A DNA stretch of 37,067 bases from a virus, in the IMG/VR virus record IMGVR_UViG_3300000956_000035, positions 1 through 37,067 of that record. One strand, written 5' to 3'. Positions within the stretch are counted from its first letter, which is position 1; each line of letters begins with the position of its first letter. The notes under the pieces are model-generated. The model worked only from the letters and a program-made list of their open reading frames with translations. It made no database searches and was not told the DNA's origin. Shown here in pieces: positions 20,734 through 28,459 of this stretch. Made by a program: the position numbers and the translations under genes.

Positions 20734-22980
20734 TTATCCGCACCCCATTAAAAGTAAGTTTCCAGAAGAACTTGCACTCACTTCCCCCACCGCCATGAAC
20801 GGCCATTTGAGCGCCGTGCCAGGGGCCGCCGTAAGATTCACCGTCAACCCGCCGCTGCTAAAGCTGGTGAACGTCCCTGCAATGGCGTTCGCTCCGGTGT
20901 GATCCGGCAAGTAGATAAGCTGGTCGTCGCTTTGCGACTGACTATTAACGGGCGTGACGCCCTGCTCTGAACATTGGGAGTTGTGAAATTCAAGCTCACC
21001 TTCACCAGCTAGGTCAGGGCGCGAGACGGCAGCGATTCCACTGACGCTTGCCAGAGCACTGCTCGGAACGTCCGTGTTGATCGCTGTGATGCGGCTGGTG
21101 AGGAATGCGATTGATTCCGGCGTGAAGGCTGGGGCAGGGTCCAGCGTGATGGCCTGGCTGCCGGTGCTCGTGGGAATCGTGGCGATGCCAACTGCTACTT
21201 TCTTCGTGCTCCCATAATCGACGCAGAAGAACGCAAACTCGGCCCCGGCATCACTCCCGTACAGAGTCGTTGTCCACCGAAGCGTAGTGGAGTTTGGAAA
21301 CGTGAGGTCGTGTTCGGACGAATGGACGGTGGCGCTTTCCAGCGGATCCCAGTGGGGATAAAACGACGTGCTGATATAGCCAGCGTTGTCCGAGGCGGTT
21401 GAATCTAAAGCACGCTTGGCAATAGTAAGTCCAGCCTGAGTGACCGTGCCCGCCTTGTCGTTGCCGAAGAAAGTCAGAGTGAACGCTGAAAATCCACCGT
21501 GGCCCATCGAACCGCCGTACTGGTCGCCATTGCCGGCTGCGATGATGAGGTTCGGCTCAAAGCTGATGGTCTGGTCAACCGAGTTCCCCTGCACGTCGCT
21601 GGCGGTGACTACGTATATTTTGGTCTGAACATTCCCGGCGAACAGCAAGACGTGAAGGAATTGAGCCGTGGCTGGCGGGTCCACCATATTGAACCGCAGG
21701 CCGTCTGTGATCTTGGAATTGAGCGTGATCCTCGCTGTCTCGATACTTGTTGGTGAAGCGTTCCGCCCGATGGCATTCCAGCAGTAGGCGCAGTTCTCGC
21801 TGTGGGCATCGGTGTTGGTGGACTCACCGTGGCTCATTCGGTTGGCGTGGGCGATTTGCTCGGCCACTCCGGAAGCAACGGCAGTTCCGGTCCCTGTCAC
21901 GAAGCCATAGCACCACTGAGCATCATCGACGGGAGTCCCATCGGCAGCGGCATTGTTGCCCCAGACAATGGCCCCGCGTATTTGCTCGGCCACTCCCAGG
22001 CCGGGAACCGTCACGTCAAACGTGGTGACGCTCGTCGGCATGGACACCCGGACCAAGACGGGAGCGATGCGGTAATACACTACGTTAATCGTCAGGGCGA
22101 TGGTGTCGTTCCCTGCTGGATTCGTCGCCGTCACCGTAACCAAATACGTGTTGTCCGTGTTGGCGTCCGTGGGCGACTCGTAATTCAGAGCGACGGCTGC
22201 CGTGAGAATGCCGGTCGAGGAGCCGATGGAGAATCGGGCGGCATCGGTCCCGCTGAGTGAGTACGTGACGCCCGTCCCCGTCGCCGTGATGGTGGCAACC
22301 GCCGTCGTCACAAGCCCCTCTTGGAATTCAATCGTGGCAGGGTTGCCGCCGTTGTAGGTGATGACCGGAACATCCAAGCCTTCGGCATAGAGACTGGCGA
22401 CGTTGGCCGATTCGTCGGAGTCAAACACCTTGCAGTAGGCCAGCTTCCCGTCATGGAAGCTCGTGGTGGCGAGGCCCAGGCGGTTGACGGCCATCGTCAC
22501 GGCCCCGGCCTGAGCTCCGGTGACTGACTCAACTCCGTCGATGAAAACCCGCCAGCTATCCCCGGCTGTCTTGGTAACGAGAATGTGGTGCCAAGCCGTG
22601 GTGCCAAGCGCGGGAACGGTGAAGGTGAGGCTGGTACTGGTCGGCCTGACAATAACCGTCGTGTCAGCGGTGATGCGGATCGAATTGTTGTTGCTGCCGC
22701 CGGAGTTGCCGAAGATGCGGCCCGTGGTGCCGTCCAATTTGAACCACGCCGAGAACGAACACGCGGCCCCACTGGCGAAGGAAATGGCGCTGGCCGCAAT
22801 GTCTACGGCGTCATCAGTGCCGTTCAAATCGAAAGCGAGCGTTGCCGAACCGCCGGGCCCAGCCGCAGACTTGACGGAGGTGTTGTCACCGCCGAGCAGC
22901 GTGCCGTTGGTGCCGACCGTCGCCACAACCGTCGTTGAGGCGGCGTTGTCAGCTAATGCCCAGTGTTGAGTCAGTGCCAT
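20734..22980 (-). CDS. Large tail fibre with LamG/ConA-like and cadherin-like domains
   Basis: 748 residues. Residues 1 to about 200 form a LamG/ConA-like lectin fold (LTQHWALADNAASTT, CSFSAWFKLDG, WHHILVTKTAGDSWRVFIDG). About 205-305 is a cadherin-like repeat (VTYSLSGTDAARFSIGSSTG, ALNYESPTDANTDNTYLVTV). The remaining ~440 residues form a beta-rich domain I cannot assign, with several His/Cys (HSENCAYCWN) and a GCG end. The lectin-like start suggests glycan binding on the host. Confidence 0.75.
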   Translation of the reverse strand: MALTQHWALADNAASTTVVATVGTNGTLLGGDNTSVKSAAGPGGSATLAFDLNGTDDAVDIAASAISFASGAACSFSAWFKLDGTTGRIFGNSGGSNNNSIRITADTTVIVRPTSTSLTFTVPALGTTAWHHILVTKTAGDSWRVFIDGVESVTGAQAGAVTMAVNRLGLATTSFHDGKLAYCKVFDSDESANVASLYAEGLDVPVITYNGGNPATIEFQEGLVTTAVATITATGTGVTYSLSGTDAARFSIGSSTGILTAAVALNYESPTDANTDNTYLVTVTATNPAGNDTIALTINVVYYRIAPVLVRVSMPTSVTTFDVTVPGLGVAEQIRGAIVWGNNAAADGTPVDDAQWCYGFVTGTGTAVASGVAEQIAHANRMSHGESTNTDAHSENCAYCWNAIGRNASPTSIETARITLNSKITDGLRFNMVDPPATAQFLHVLLFAGNVQTKIYVVTASDVQGNSVDQTISFEPNLIIAAGNGDQYGGSMGHGGFSAFTLTFFGNDKAGTVTQAGLTIAKRALDSTASDNAGYISTSFYPHWDPLESATVHSSEHDLTFPNSTTLRWTTTLYGSDAGAEFAFFCVDYGSTKKVAVGIATIPTSTGSQAITLDPAPAFTPESIAFLTSRITAINTDVPSSALASVSGIAAVSRPDLAGEGELEFHNSQCSEQGVTPVNSQSQSDDQLIYLPDHTGANAIAGTFTSFSSGGLTVNLTAAPGTALKWPFMAVGEVSASSSGNLLLMGCG

Positions 22981-24306
22981 TTAATCCACCAAAAACAGTT
23001 CCGTCGCATCCGGCGGCGGCGTGAAGCTCAGCTTCTTGAGCAGCATTGCGGGCTGCTTCACCGTGCCGCTGAGAATCAAGTCGCCGCTGTAGTTGATCTC
23101 ATAACCGAAAGGGCAGCCTTCCGCGTGGTTGTCGGTCGAGTGGAAGGTGGTTCTGGGCGTGACGAATTTACCCGTGCGGCCCTGAGCAATCCCTGAAAGC
23201 GTGTAGGCGACTGGACAACGGCGGGCCATGTTGCGAGCGAAGTGAAATCCTCGCTGGCGGCTGGCGAAGTCGTATGTAATGCCGGGGTGTGTCGGGAGCC
23301 CGCTCAGGAATCCGGAGTAGGCGGGATAATCGCTGAAAATTCCGGGGGCATCGGGGAATGGCAGTAGGGCGTTGATGCGAGCCCAAAAGCTGATGCCCAA
23401 AGCGCAGTCTTCCACCACGTTCTCCGTCACGTCGTTGCTGACGGAGCGGCCCCAGATTCCGGCCCCGTCAGAATCGCCGTCACGGATCGCACCCAGCTCA
23501 AACTTGTCCAAGTGTGTCCCCGCCGTAATGTTGCGGACGGTGTTGCGACTCACGATGTTCCCGAACTCGTTGCCGAATTCAAAGGCGATACCTGCCCCAC
23601 GTCCGCCGTCAAACAGGTTGTCCGTGACGAGTCCGCAGTGCGAATCGTGGATTGCCAGCCCCCACTTTCGGGAGCGGAGTACTTGGCAGCCCACGAATTC
23701 AAACTGCGGCGAGCCGAGCAAGTCCGGCAGCCCGCGCAGGTGATGCAGGTGGACGGCGTAGCGGCCAATGTGATTGGTCACGGGGTCCAGCGGGTCGCCG
23801 AAGGTGCGACCCAGGTCCGCGAAGGTGGCGCCATGAATCCGCACGTCCGCATCTTCGGTAAACAGCGTGTGGCCGCGAACGCCAGCCGGATTCTCGCTCT
23901 TGAGCGTGACGAGCCCACCGCCGTAGATGCTGACCGTACTCCCGTGCTGGACAAGCAAGCCGTTGCCGAATTGCTCCGGGTCTTCGAGCGGCAAGTCACG
24001 GAACACGATCTCCCCGACTTGCTTCATGGGAGCCGCGGCAGTCCCCATTTCCAGCCCGCCATGCTCCACCTGGAGCGTCTGCACCATCAGTTGGGAATCG
24101 ACGCCGGGATTGAACGCAAGGCTGCCATGCTCCACGCGGACGGCTCTGGCGATAGCATCCCCGGCGACTGTCACGCGATGCCCGATGCTTACTCCGCTGG
24201 TTGCCGTGGGAACGCCGGCTGACCAGGTGGCAGAGTCCGGCCACGGGCCATCCTTGACGCTCTTAGTGTCGGGAGAGGGTACGAAGTTGGGGATGTTGTC
24301 GGCCAT
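22981..24306 (-). CDS. G8-domain plus right-handed beta-helix tailspike, probable depolymerase
   Basis: 441 residues. After a disordered start, residues ~18-110 match the G8 pattern: DGPWPDSATWSAGVP, VSIGHRVTVAG, VRVEHGSLAF, LQVEHGGLEMGT and VGEIVFRD. From ~115 on it is a right-handed parallel beta-helix with NTVRNI, NVVEDCALGISFW and NMARRCPVAY turns and His/Asp-rich loops (VHLHHLRG, AIHDSHCG). G8 plus beta-helix is the architecture of CEMIP/TMEM2-type polysaccharide-binding proteins. On a phage it fits capsule or matrix degradation. Active site not identified. Confidence 0.8.
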   Translation of the reverse strand: MADNIPNFVPSPDTKSVKDGPWPDSATWSAGVPTATSGVSIGHRVTVAGDAIARAVRVEHGSLAFNPGVDSQLMVQTLQVEHGGLEMGTAAAPMKQVGEIVFRDLPLEDPEQFGNGLLVQHGSTVSIYGGGLVTLKSENPAGVRGHTLFTEDADVRIHGATFADLGRTFGDPLDPVTNHIGRYAVHLHHLRGLPDLLGSPQFEFVGCQVLRSRKWGLAIHDSHCGLVTDNLFDGGRGAGIAFEFGNEFGNIVSRNTVRNITAGTHLDKFELGAIRDGDSDGAGIWGRSVSNDVTENVVEDCALGISFWARINALLPFPDAPGIFSDYPAYSGFLSGLPTHPGITYDFASRQRGFHFARNMARRCPVAYTLSGIAQGRTGKFVTPRTTFHSTDNHAEGCPFGYEINYSGDLILSGTVKQPAMLLKKLSFTPPPDATELFLVD

Positions 24307-24315
24307 TGCGGACGG

Positions 24316-24534
24316 TCACTTGGTCAGGATTAAAAATACCGAAGCAACGAACAGAGCAGACATTACAGCAGCGAACATGAGCGCGAGCTGAAAGCGGTTG
24401 TTGGCTTCTCTTAACTCATCCAAGCGGGAGTCATCTCTCGGAATTGGCTTTTGTTTCGGCACGAGCATGAACTTCGCGCCAGTCGTGGAAGTGCAAGGGA
24501 CTTCGTCGTATTCCTGCTTTGGAAAGATTGCCAT
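24316..24534 (-). CDS. Small C-tail-anchored membrane protein
   Basis: 72 residues: a polar N-terminal part (KQEYDEVPCTSTTGAKFML), a short charged helix (DDSRLDELREANNRF) and one C-terminal membrane segment (LALMFAAVMSALFVASVFLI). The start overlaps the previous stop as TGATG. It could be a spanin- or holin-like partner, but there is only one segment and no named family. Confidence 0.65.
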   Translation of the reverse strand: MAIFPKQEYDEVPCTSTTGAKFMLVPKQKPIPRDDSRLDELREANNRFQLALMFAAVMSALFVASVFLILTK

Positions 24535-24749
24535 CAGCTCCCGCCCCCTTCCGGCTGCAAAGCCTTCTTAGCGAATTCCTTGACGTAATCGACCACTTGC
24601 CTGTCGTACCTGCCCACAGCAATTTCGGTGTCGAGTTTGGAAAGCCGCGTCATGGCGGCGTGAAGGCGAGCGTAGGATGGGCCGGACTTCGGGGCGTGAA
24701 GCGATGGCACGATTGCGAGTCCTTCACCGAGGTCTGCGGATTCCATCAT
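24534..24749 (-). CDS. Small helical protein of unknown function
   Basis: 71 residues from ATG 24747-24749 (overlapping the upstream stop; a second ATG follows at once). The body is amphipathic helix (YARLHAAMTRLSKLDTEIAV, VVDYVKEFAKKALQ). No signal peptide or known motif. One of the chain of small overlapping genes between tailspike and protease. Confidence 0.6.
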   Translation of the reverse strand: MMESADLGEGLAIVPSLHAPKSGPSYARLHAAMTRLSKLDTEIAVGRYDRQVVDYVKEFAKKALQPEGGGS

Positions 24750-25012
24750 GGCTTCATTCCCTCCACAACCTTCCGCACTTCGTCGTACGCTTTCCACGCC
24801 TCGCAGCACGGGCAACCTTCCGATGGCTCTTGGCACCGAACGCCAAAAGCTTCCTCAACCCAGGACTCCATGAGCCGGCAGATTTCCTGCCCTTCCCAGG
24901 CGAGCATTGGCAATGATTTTTTGAGGGTCATTTTTGGGCAGGGCGTCTCCACTTCTCCTGCATATTTCCCGTTCACGAATCGGGTGGCGATTTTGTAGTA
25001 GGTGCCGTCCAA
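24746..25012 (-). CDS. Cys-containing small protein with uncertain start
   Basis: 88 residues if TTG 25010-25012 is used. GGGGGAGG lies 12 bases before it but only four bases before an in-frame ATC nine bases upstream, so a non-canonical ATC start (protein beginning IKPLDGTYYKI) is worth considering. The C-terminal half has a CPCC-containing Cys cluster (RCQEPSEGCPCCEAWKAYDE), as in small metal-binding proteins. Unknown function. Confidence 0.55.
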   Translation of the reverse strand: MDGTYYKIATRFVNGKYAGEVETPCPKMTLKKSLPMLAWEGQEICRLMESWVEEAFGVRCQEPSEGCPCCEAWKAYDEVRKVVEGMKP

Positions 25013-25021
25013 GGGCTTGAT

Positions 25022-25210
25022 TTACCTCCCCCAGTTCCGCGGCAGCAGCCGAGCCAGCCCACGACCTTCCGCACGCCGTGCCTGTCCGGCTTCACGTACG
25101 GCACCGAGCCGACTACCGACGCTACAGCCGCCGCGCCCGCAATGGTCGGCAAACGCTCCGCTCGGGATGAGCAGGGTGAGGCCGATGATGAGGATTCCGA
25201 TGTACTTCAT
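25022..25210 (-). CDS. Small secreted cationic peptide
   Basis: 62 residues with a strong ribosome site (AAAGGAG, six bases). The N terminus is a clear signal peptide (MKYIGILIIGLTLLIPSGAF ending at A-D). The mature part, about 40 residues, is very Arg- and Gly-rich with two Cys (HCGRGGCSVGSRLG; RRAEGRGLARLLPRN). Small secreted cationic peptides can act on membranes or in superinfection exclusion; neither is shown. Confidence 0.65.
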   Translation of the reverse strand: MKYIGILIIGLTLLIPSGAFADHCGRGGCSVGSRLGAVREAGQARRAEGRGLARLLPRNWGR

Positions 25211-25213
25211 GGG

Positions 25214-25687
25214 TTACTCCTTTGAGGTTTCAGTGGTTACGCTCACCTGCGACAGCAGTAGAGCGCATGTATTCTTAAACGCGGCTTGCAAGACTTCGCC
25301 CGGAAGCTCTAACGGGTAGACGCTGCCAGAACGGGCCATGCCGGCCATCGTGCAATCTGCAATCATGTCGAGCACGTCAATCAAGTTCACGTCCGCAGGA
25401 ATGCCGTCAGCTTGCAGAAGATGATGACGGTTTAGCTTGCGGTGCCGGTCCCACCACTCAGTTACTGTGAACTTGGTTTGGAAGTCGGCGTGGAATGAGT
25501 CGATGTCGCTCAACTTGTCAAAGTCGTGTCGAGCGGCTGCATCTTCCAGCAGGTAGCGGAAGAACAGCAAGCCACGCCTCACATCCAGAATGTGCTGGTG
25601 ACTGCTGCGATAAAGCGTCTCCTTTGAGACTGTGCTTACATCGCAGGTTCTCGTATCGGCAGTCGGACTACGTGGAATTTCAATCAT
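25214..25687 (-). CDS. DUF5662-like phage protein
   Basis: 157 residues, all helical in appearance. The pattern HQHILDVRRGLLFFRYLLE, HDFDKLSDIDSFHADF, WWDRHRKLNRHHL and VLDMIADCTMAGM corresponds to the DUF5662 layout (helix; HDxSKxxx; WxxHxxxNxHH; xMxxD). The conserved His/Asp suggest a metal site. Function is unknown. These proteins are common in phage accessory regions. Confidence 0.7.
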   Translation of the reverse strand: MIEIPRSPTADTRTCDVSTVSKETLYRSSHQHILDVRRGLLFFRYLLEDAAARHDFDKLSDIDSFHADFQTKFTVTEWWDRHRKLNRHHLLQADGIPADVNLIDVLDMIADCTMAGMARSGSVYPLELPGEVLQAAFKNTCALLLSQVSVTTETSKE

Positions 25688-25723
25688 GGTTTCGATGCCT
25701 GTTGAGCGATGAACTTGATCGCC

Positions 25724-25915
25724 CTACGCTGGCGGAGTTCCCTTCCCGCCGTCATTGATGATGAATCCGAAACAGTGCCATCCCAGCAGGAACAGCAGGA
25801 CGAACAGAACCACATTGCTGGCGTGTCCAGCCCACGGAGCAAACTGAAAGTACGCGCCCAGTAGCGACAGCAGCCACAGAAGCATGATGATCCAAAAGAT
25901 GAAGCCCTTTGACAC
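25724..25915 (-). CDS. Two-helix membrane protein, holin-like
   Basis: 63 residues from GTG 25913-25915, GAGGTG just upstream. Two membrane segments (FIFWIIMLLWLLSLLGAYF and VVLFVLLFLLGWHCFGFII) with a short loop and a positively charged start. Size and topology are those of a class II holin, but several small membrane genes here would qualify. Confidence 0.6.
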   Translation of the reverse strand: MSKGFIFWIIMLLWLLSLLGAYFQFAPWAGHASNVVLFVLLFLLGWHCFGFIINDGGKGTPPA

Positions 25916-26010
25916 GTTGCACCTCGACTTTCAAAACTTCCGTCCCTCGAAACTCCACCGTCCTAGCGATGCCCCGCCGCGCTGGTCAGGGCTGAAACGT
26001 CTCCGCAGAG

Positions 26011-26229
26011 CTACGCCTTGGCGTCAACCCGCTTCACCTTGTCGCCGTCCGAAACGACGCTCACGTTGACACCGGGCGACAAGGCCCCCAGCGTGCTTGG
26101 CTGCCCTTCCAACGTCACCTTGGACTGCGCGTCCAGAGTGAAGCTGTGGTCCTTCCCGTCGCCAGTCGTGACAACGAGAGAACCAGGGGCGGACAGAATC
26201 GAGCTTTTCAAAACACCTGTCGTGGTCAT
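26011..26229 (-). CDS. DUF5666-like small beta protein
   Basis: 72 residues from ATG 26227-26229 with GGAGG five bases upstream. The sequence pattern SLVVTTGDGKDHSFTLDAQ then KVTLEGQPSTLGALSPGVNV resembles the small OB-like beta domain of DUF5666 proteins ('v.v.t.dG....f.l...t.v.l.g...sl..l..G..V.V'). No signal peptide here, whereas cellular members are usually secreted. The preceding 95 bases (25916-26010) hold no convincing gene. Confidence 0.6.
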   Translation of the reverse strand: MTTTGVLKSSILSAPGSLVVTTGDGKDHSFTLDAQSKVTLEGQPSTLGALSPGVNVSVVSDGDKVKRVDAKA

Positions 26230-26299
26230 GGTTGACCTCCTGCACTTCTCCAACACCTCAATTGCCGCCAGCCTCCGAGTAGCAGACTGGAACGGTGAT

Positions 26300-26701
26300 T
26301 CAACTGGCCGCCTTTGCATCGGCGTCCACTTTGTCTTGCTTCGCCGCGTGATCCAGCGCCAGCTTCTCAGCCAGGTCGGCGGCCTCTAAGTCGTCTTTGT
26401 TCCCCGTCAGTCCGGCGATTCTGCGAGCGGCCACGGCATAGAGCCGGAGCTGCACGAGCGAAGCCGAGTTGACGAGCGTGTGGGTTGCGGTGGTTGTCTC
26501 TTGAATCTCATGGAGGGCGTTACCTTGCTTCGTAGTGCTGGCGTCCAGCGTCGTCTTGACTTCTTCCACTTTCAGAGCCGCTGCCGCTGCTCGGTCATCA
26601 GCCCGCTTCTCCGAAGAGTATTTCAGTACCGCCAGGACGATGGCGAGACACGCCGCGATCAAGGCTTGCCAGACGACATCGGAAACGGCAAGGAGCATCA
26701 T
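26300..26701 (-). CDS. Membrane-anchored coiled-coil protein
   Basis: 133 residues. One N-terminal membrane helix (VVWQALIAACLAIVLAVLKY) followed by a long charged coiled coil (EKRADDRAAAAALKVEEVK, DDLEAADLAEKLALDHAAKQ). ATG overlaps the previous stop (ATGA). The layout recalls holin-associated or i-spanin-like proteins. No family named. Confidence 0.65.
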   Translation of the reverse strand: MMLLAVSDVVWQALIAACLAIVLAVLKYSSEKRADDRAAAAALKVEEVKTTLDASTTKQGNALHEIQETTTATHTLVNSASLVQLRLYAVAARRIAGLTGNKDDLEAADLAEKLALDHAAKQDKVDADAKAAS

Positions 26702-27021
26702 CCAGCGGCCCCCCTGTCACCCTTCGGCCCGCGCTCGCCTCTCTCTCCCTGCTCACCTTGCTCGCCCCTCTGCGGCGGATACAGAGCTGAGCCTGTCCCG
26801 GCCTTCTCCACCATCTTGGTAGCAATCTTCTCGGGAAGTTTCTCCGTGCTTTGTTCCACCCGGTCGCCAAGATTGTCGCTGCGAACCTTGCTGGACGCAT
26901 TCAGAGAGCGCGTTTGAATCCACGCTATTAAAGCCTGAGTGAGTGGCACGCCGATCAAGACGATAAGGGACATCGCCACCATCTGCCAGGTCGTGGTTTC
27001 ACCTTGAGCTAAGAGCATCAT
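26698..27021 (-). CDS. Membrane protein with a C-terminal collagen-like tail
   Basis: 107 residues. A membrane helix (MVAMSLIVLIGVPLTQALIA), a charged coiled-coil middle (DRVEQSTEKLPEKIATKM) and a C-terminal run of seven Gly-X-Y triplets with Glu/Gln/Arg/Lys/Pro (GEQGEQGERGERGPKGDRG). Collagen-like triplets are usual in phage fibres as trimerising stalks but odd on a small membrane protein. It may form a trimer whose tail crosses the periplasm. Confidence 0.7.
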   Translation of the reverse strand: MMLLAQGETTTWQMVAMSLIVLIGVPLTQALIAWIQTRSLNASSKVRSDNLGDRVEQSTEKLPEKIATKMVEKAGTGSALYPPQRGEQGEQGERGERGPKGDRGAAG

Positions 27022-27473
27022 GCTGGTTCAGCCTCAGTTTCTTCTCTGGTTGGTAGAACTAACGGCCCTGGGAGCCTGTCGGAAACGAGCTTCAGAAGCA
27101 CCCCGACCTGGCCCCGAAGCTCGGCAGCCTCGGCATGGCACTTCATTTCCCGTTCGTAGTTTTCCTTGGTGGTTTTCATTTGCTCCGCATACCACTTGTC
27201 TCGCTCGCTGTGCCCCTGGTCCCGCAAGTCCTTGATGTTTGTCTCAAGTTGCAGGACTCGCGTTGTCAGCACCTCGATGGAGTGATCCTTGGCCACGTTC
27301 TCGGCCTTGACTTTCTTCAGTTCATCCGCATTTAGTTCAGCCTGAGCCCTCATCAGCTCGACTTGGTATCTCCCGCTCGACTTGAACCACGTCACAATCA
27401 ACCCGCCTACCAAACCGCCAACGGCAAGGCACACTGATCCGATAAACGTGCCCCAGGCCGCCATATCAGACAT
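27018..27473 (-). CDS. Membrane-anchored long coiled-coil protein
   Basis: 151 residues from ATG 27471-27473 (GGAGA ten bases upstream). A membrane helix (FIGSVCLAVGGLVGGLIVTW) is followed by a heptad-rich coiled coil (LMRAQAELNADELKKVKAEN, LTTRVLQLETNIKDLRDQG) and a Pro-rich end. Similar to i-spanin or holin-partner proteins in layout. It overlaps the collagen-tailed gene by four bases. Confidence 0.65.
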   Translation of the reverse strand: MSDMAAWGTFIGSVCLAVGGLVGGLIVTWFKSSGRYQVELMRAQAELNADELKKVKAENVAKDHSIEVLTTRVLQLETNIKDLRDQGHSERDKWYAEQMKTTKENYEREMKCHAEAAELRGQVGVLLKLVSDRLPGPLVLPTREETEAEPA

Positions 27474-27495
27474 GTCGCCACTGTCTCCTGAGTCC

Positions 27496-27603
27496 CTAGG
27501 GGGTCCGGTTGTTCCTACGCTTTGCCTTCTTCGCTTCCCTCTCTGCACGAATCTTCGCGGCCTGCTCGGCTATCTTGGATGGGATGGGGGCAGGCTTGGT
27601 CAT
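27496..27603 (-). CDS. 35-residue basic helical peptide
   Basis: ATG 27601-27603 overlaps the upstream stop as ATGA. The peptide MTKPAPIPSKIAEQAAKIRA continues as an extremely basic helix (EREAKKAKRRNNRTP). Too short for family assignment. Its fit into the chain of overlapping genes is the main support. Confidence 0.5.
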   Translation of the reverse strand: MTKPAPIPSKIAEQAAKIRAEREAKKAKRRNNRTP

Positions 27604-27785
27604 TCAGTCGGCTCCCCAGCATTCGCTAAAATCTGCTTCATGTAAGCGATACGACTGAGGCTCCTGGCAATGTTTCTTTCTTCCTCCTTTATCCAGTAGC
27701 GGACGCTTTCCGCTGATGCCGATACATGAGCCGTCGCTGGCGCTGCATCGTCATTGCGAAGCTTCTCGACTGGTACTTCCACCAT
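27600..27785 (-). CDS. Small helical protein
   Basis: 61 residues, ATG 27783-27785 overlapping the upstream stop as TGATG (a GTG precedes it by one codon). A helical, charged sequence (ESVRYWIKEEERNIARSL, SRIAYMKQILANAG). No known family. Confidence 0.5.
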   Translation of the reverse strand: MVEVPVEKLRNDDAAPATAHVSASAESVRYWIKEEERNIARSLSRIAYMKQILANAGEPTE

Positions 27786-27964
27786 CACGCCTTCACTCCC
27801 TTCGCTTCCCGCTTCCTCAACAGCACCACTTCCGCCTTGAGCTGCACTATCTGGTCTTTCAACTTGTGGACCTGATGATTCATGGCGACTTGGACATCCC
27901 GAAGCTCGCCCTTGGCGTCATCAAGTTCCGTCAGCAGTTCCCGCACTCGTTGCTCGAAGGACAT
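27785..27964 (-). CDS. Coiled-coil protein, 59 residues
   Basis: ATG 27962-27964 to TGA 27785-27787. An almost continuous amphipathic coiled coil (SFEQRVRELLTELDDAKGE, HKLKDQIVQLKAEVVLLRK). Probably an oligomerising accessory protein. It shares one base with the next start. No family named. Confidence 0.55.
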   Translation of the reverse strand: MSFEQRVRELLTELDDAKGELRDVQVAMNHQVHKLKDQIVQLKAEVVLLRKREAKGVKA

Positions 27965-27982
27965 GGCGAATCCTTTCCGCGG

Positions 27983-28213
27983 TTAGTCTTTGTACTCCAC
28001 TCGCTTCACAGCTCCGTTTTCGTGGTACTCAATTGCTTTGACCCGATGGCAAGCCGCACCAGCCGGGTAGTGAAACATCCCGCAATGCTCGCAGGGGCCT
28101 GAGCAGCTATCCGTAGTTTGAGTCGGGACATATCCAGGCCACGGCCAGTCGTATCGCGGGTCACGCAATGGCGGCAGCAATTGAGCGGCAAGCGGGCTGG
28201 CTTCTATGAACAT
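27983..28213 (-). CDS. Cys/His zinc-binding-like small protein
   Basis: 76 residues from ATG 28211-28213 (TGATG overlap with the previous gene). A Pro-rich N-terminal part (PRYDWPWPGYVPTQTTD) is followed by CSGPCEHCGMFHYPAGAACH, a CxxxCxxC...C-H cluster likely to bind Zn. A C-terminal beta hairpin (AIEYHENGAVKRVEYKD) resembles small repeats of phage late proteins. Function unknown. Confidence 0.6.
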   Translation of the reverse strand: MFIEASPLAAQLLPPLRDPRYDWPWPGYVPTQTTDSCSGPCEHCGMFHYPAGAACHRVKAIEYHENGAVKRVEYKD

Positions 28214-28380
28214 CACTCTGTCTCCGTCGCTTTCAAATTCTCCGCCCGCTCGTGCCGCTGTAGTTTCAGCCGGTCCAGTTCCTGCTCCGTCCGCAGCCCC
28301 TTCTCATCCAGGGCCGTGAGTTCGGCTTGCTTGGCAGCTATGGCGGCGTCGAGTCGGGCTAGTTCGGGGTCGTCACTCAT
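28213..28380 (-). CDS. Coiled-coil protein, 55 residues
   Basis: ATG 28378-28380 lies inside the end of the previous gene (8-base overlap). The sequence is a heptad helix (LARLDAAIAAKQAELTALDE, TEQELDRLKLQRHERAE). A third short coiled coil within this cluster; perhaps partners with the membrane proteins. Confidence 0.55.
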   Translation of the reverse strand: MSDDPELARLDAAIAAKQAELTALDEKGLRTEQELDRLKLQRHERAENLKATETE

Positions 28381-28459
28381 CATCCTTCCCCGGAAAAATC
28401 GAATACCAAACGTAGGCGACGGCGATCCAGAACATTTCGTACAGCCGCCTCATGTTCAT
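28373..28459 (-). CDS. 28-residue single-helix membrane peptide
   Basis: ATG 28457-28459 overlaps the previous stop (ATGA). Sequence: a short basic start (MNMRRLY), one membrane segment (EMFWIAVAYVWYSIFPG) and an acidic end (KDDE). No ribosome site of its own. A candidate tiny holin or lysis-timing peptide. Confidence 0.5.
   Translation of the reverse strand: MNMRRLYEMFWIAVAYVWYSIFPGKDDE

Noticed and set aside
23512-24222. 236-codon + strand frame over the tailspike
   Set aside because: Antisense of the G8/beta-helix gene, with no domain signature.
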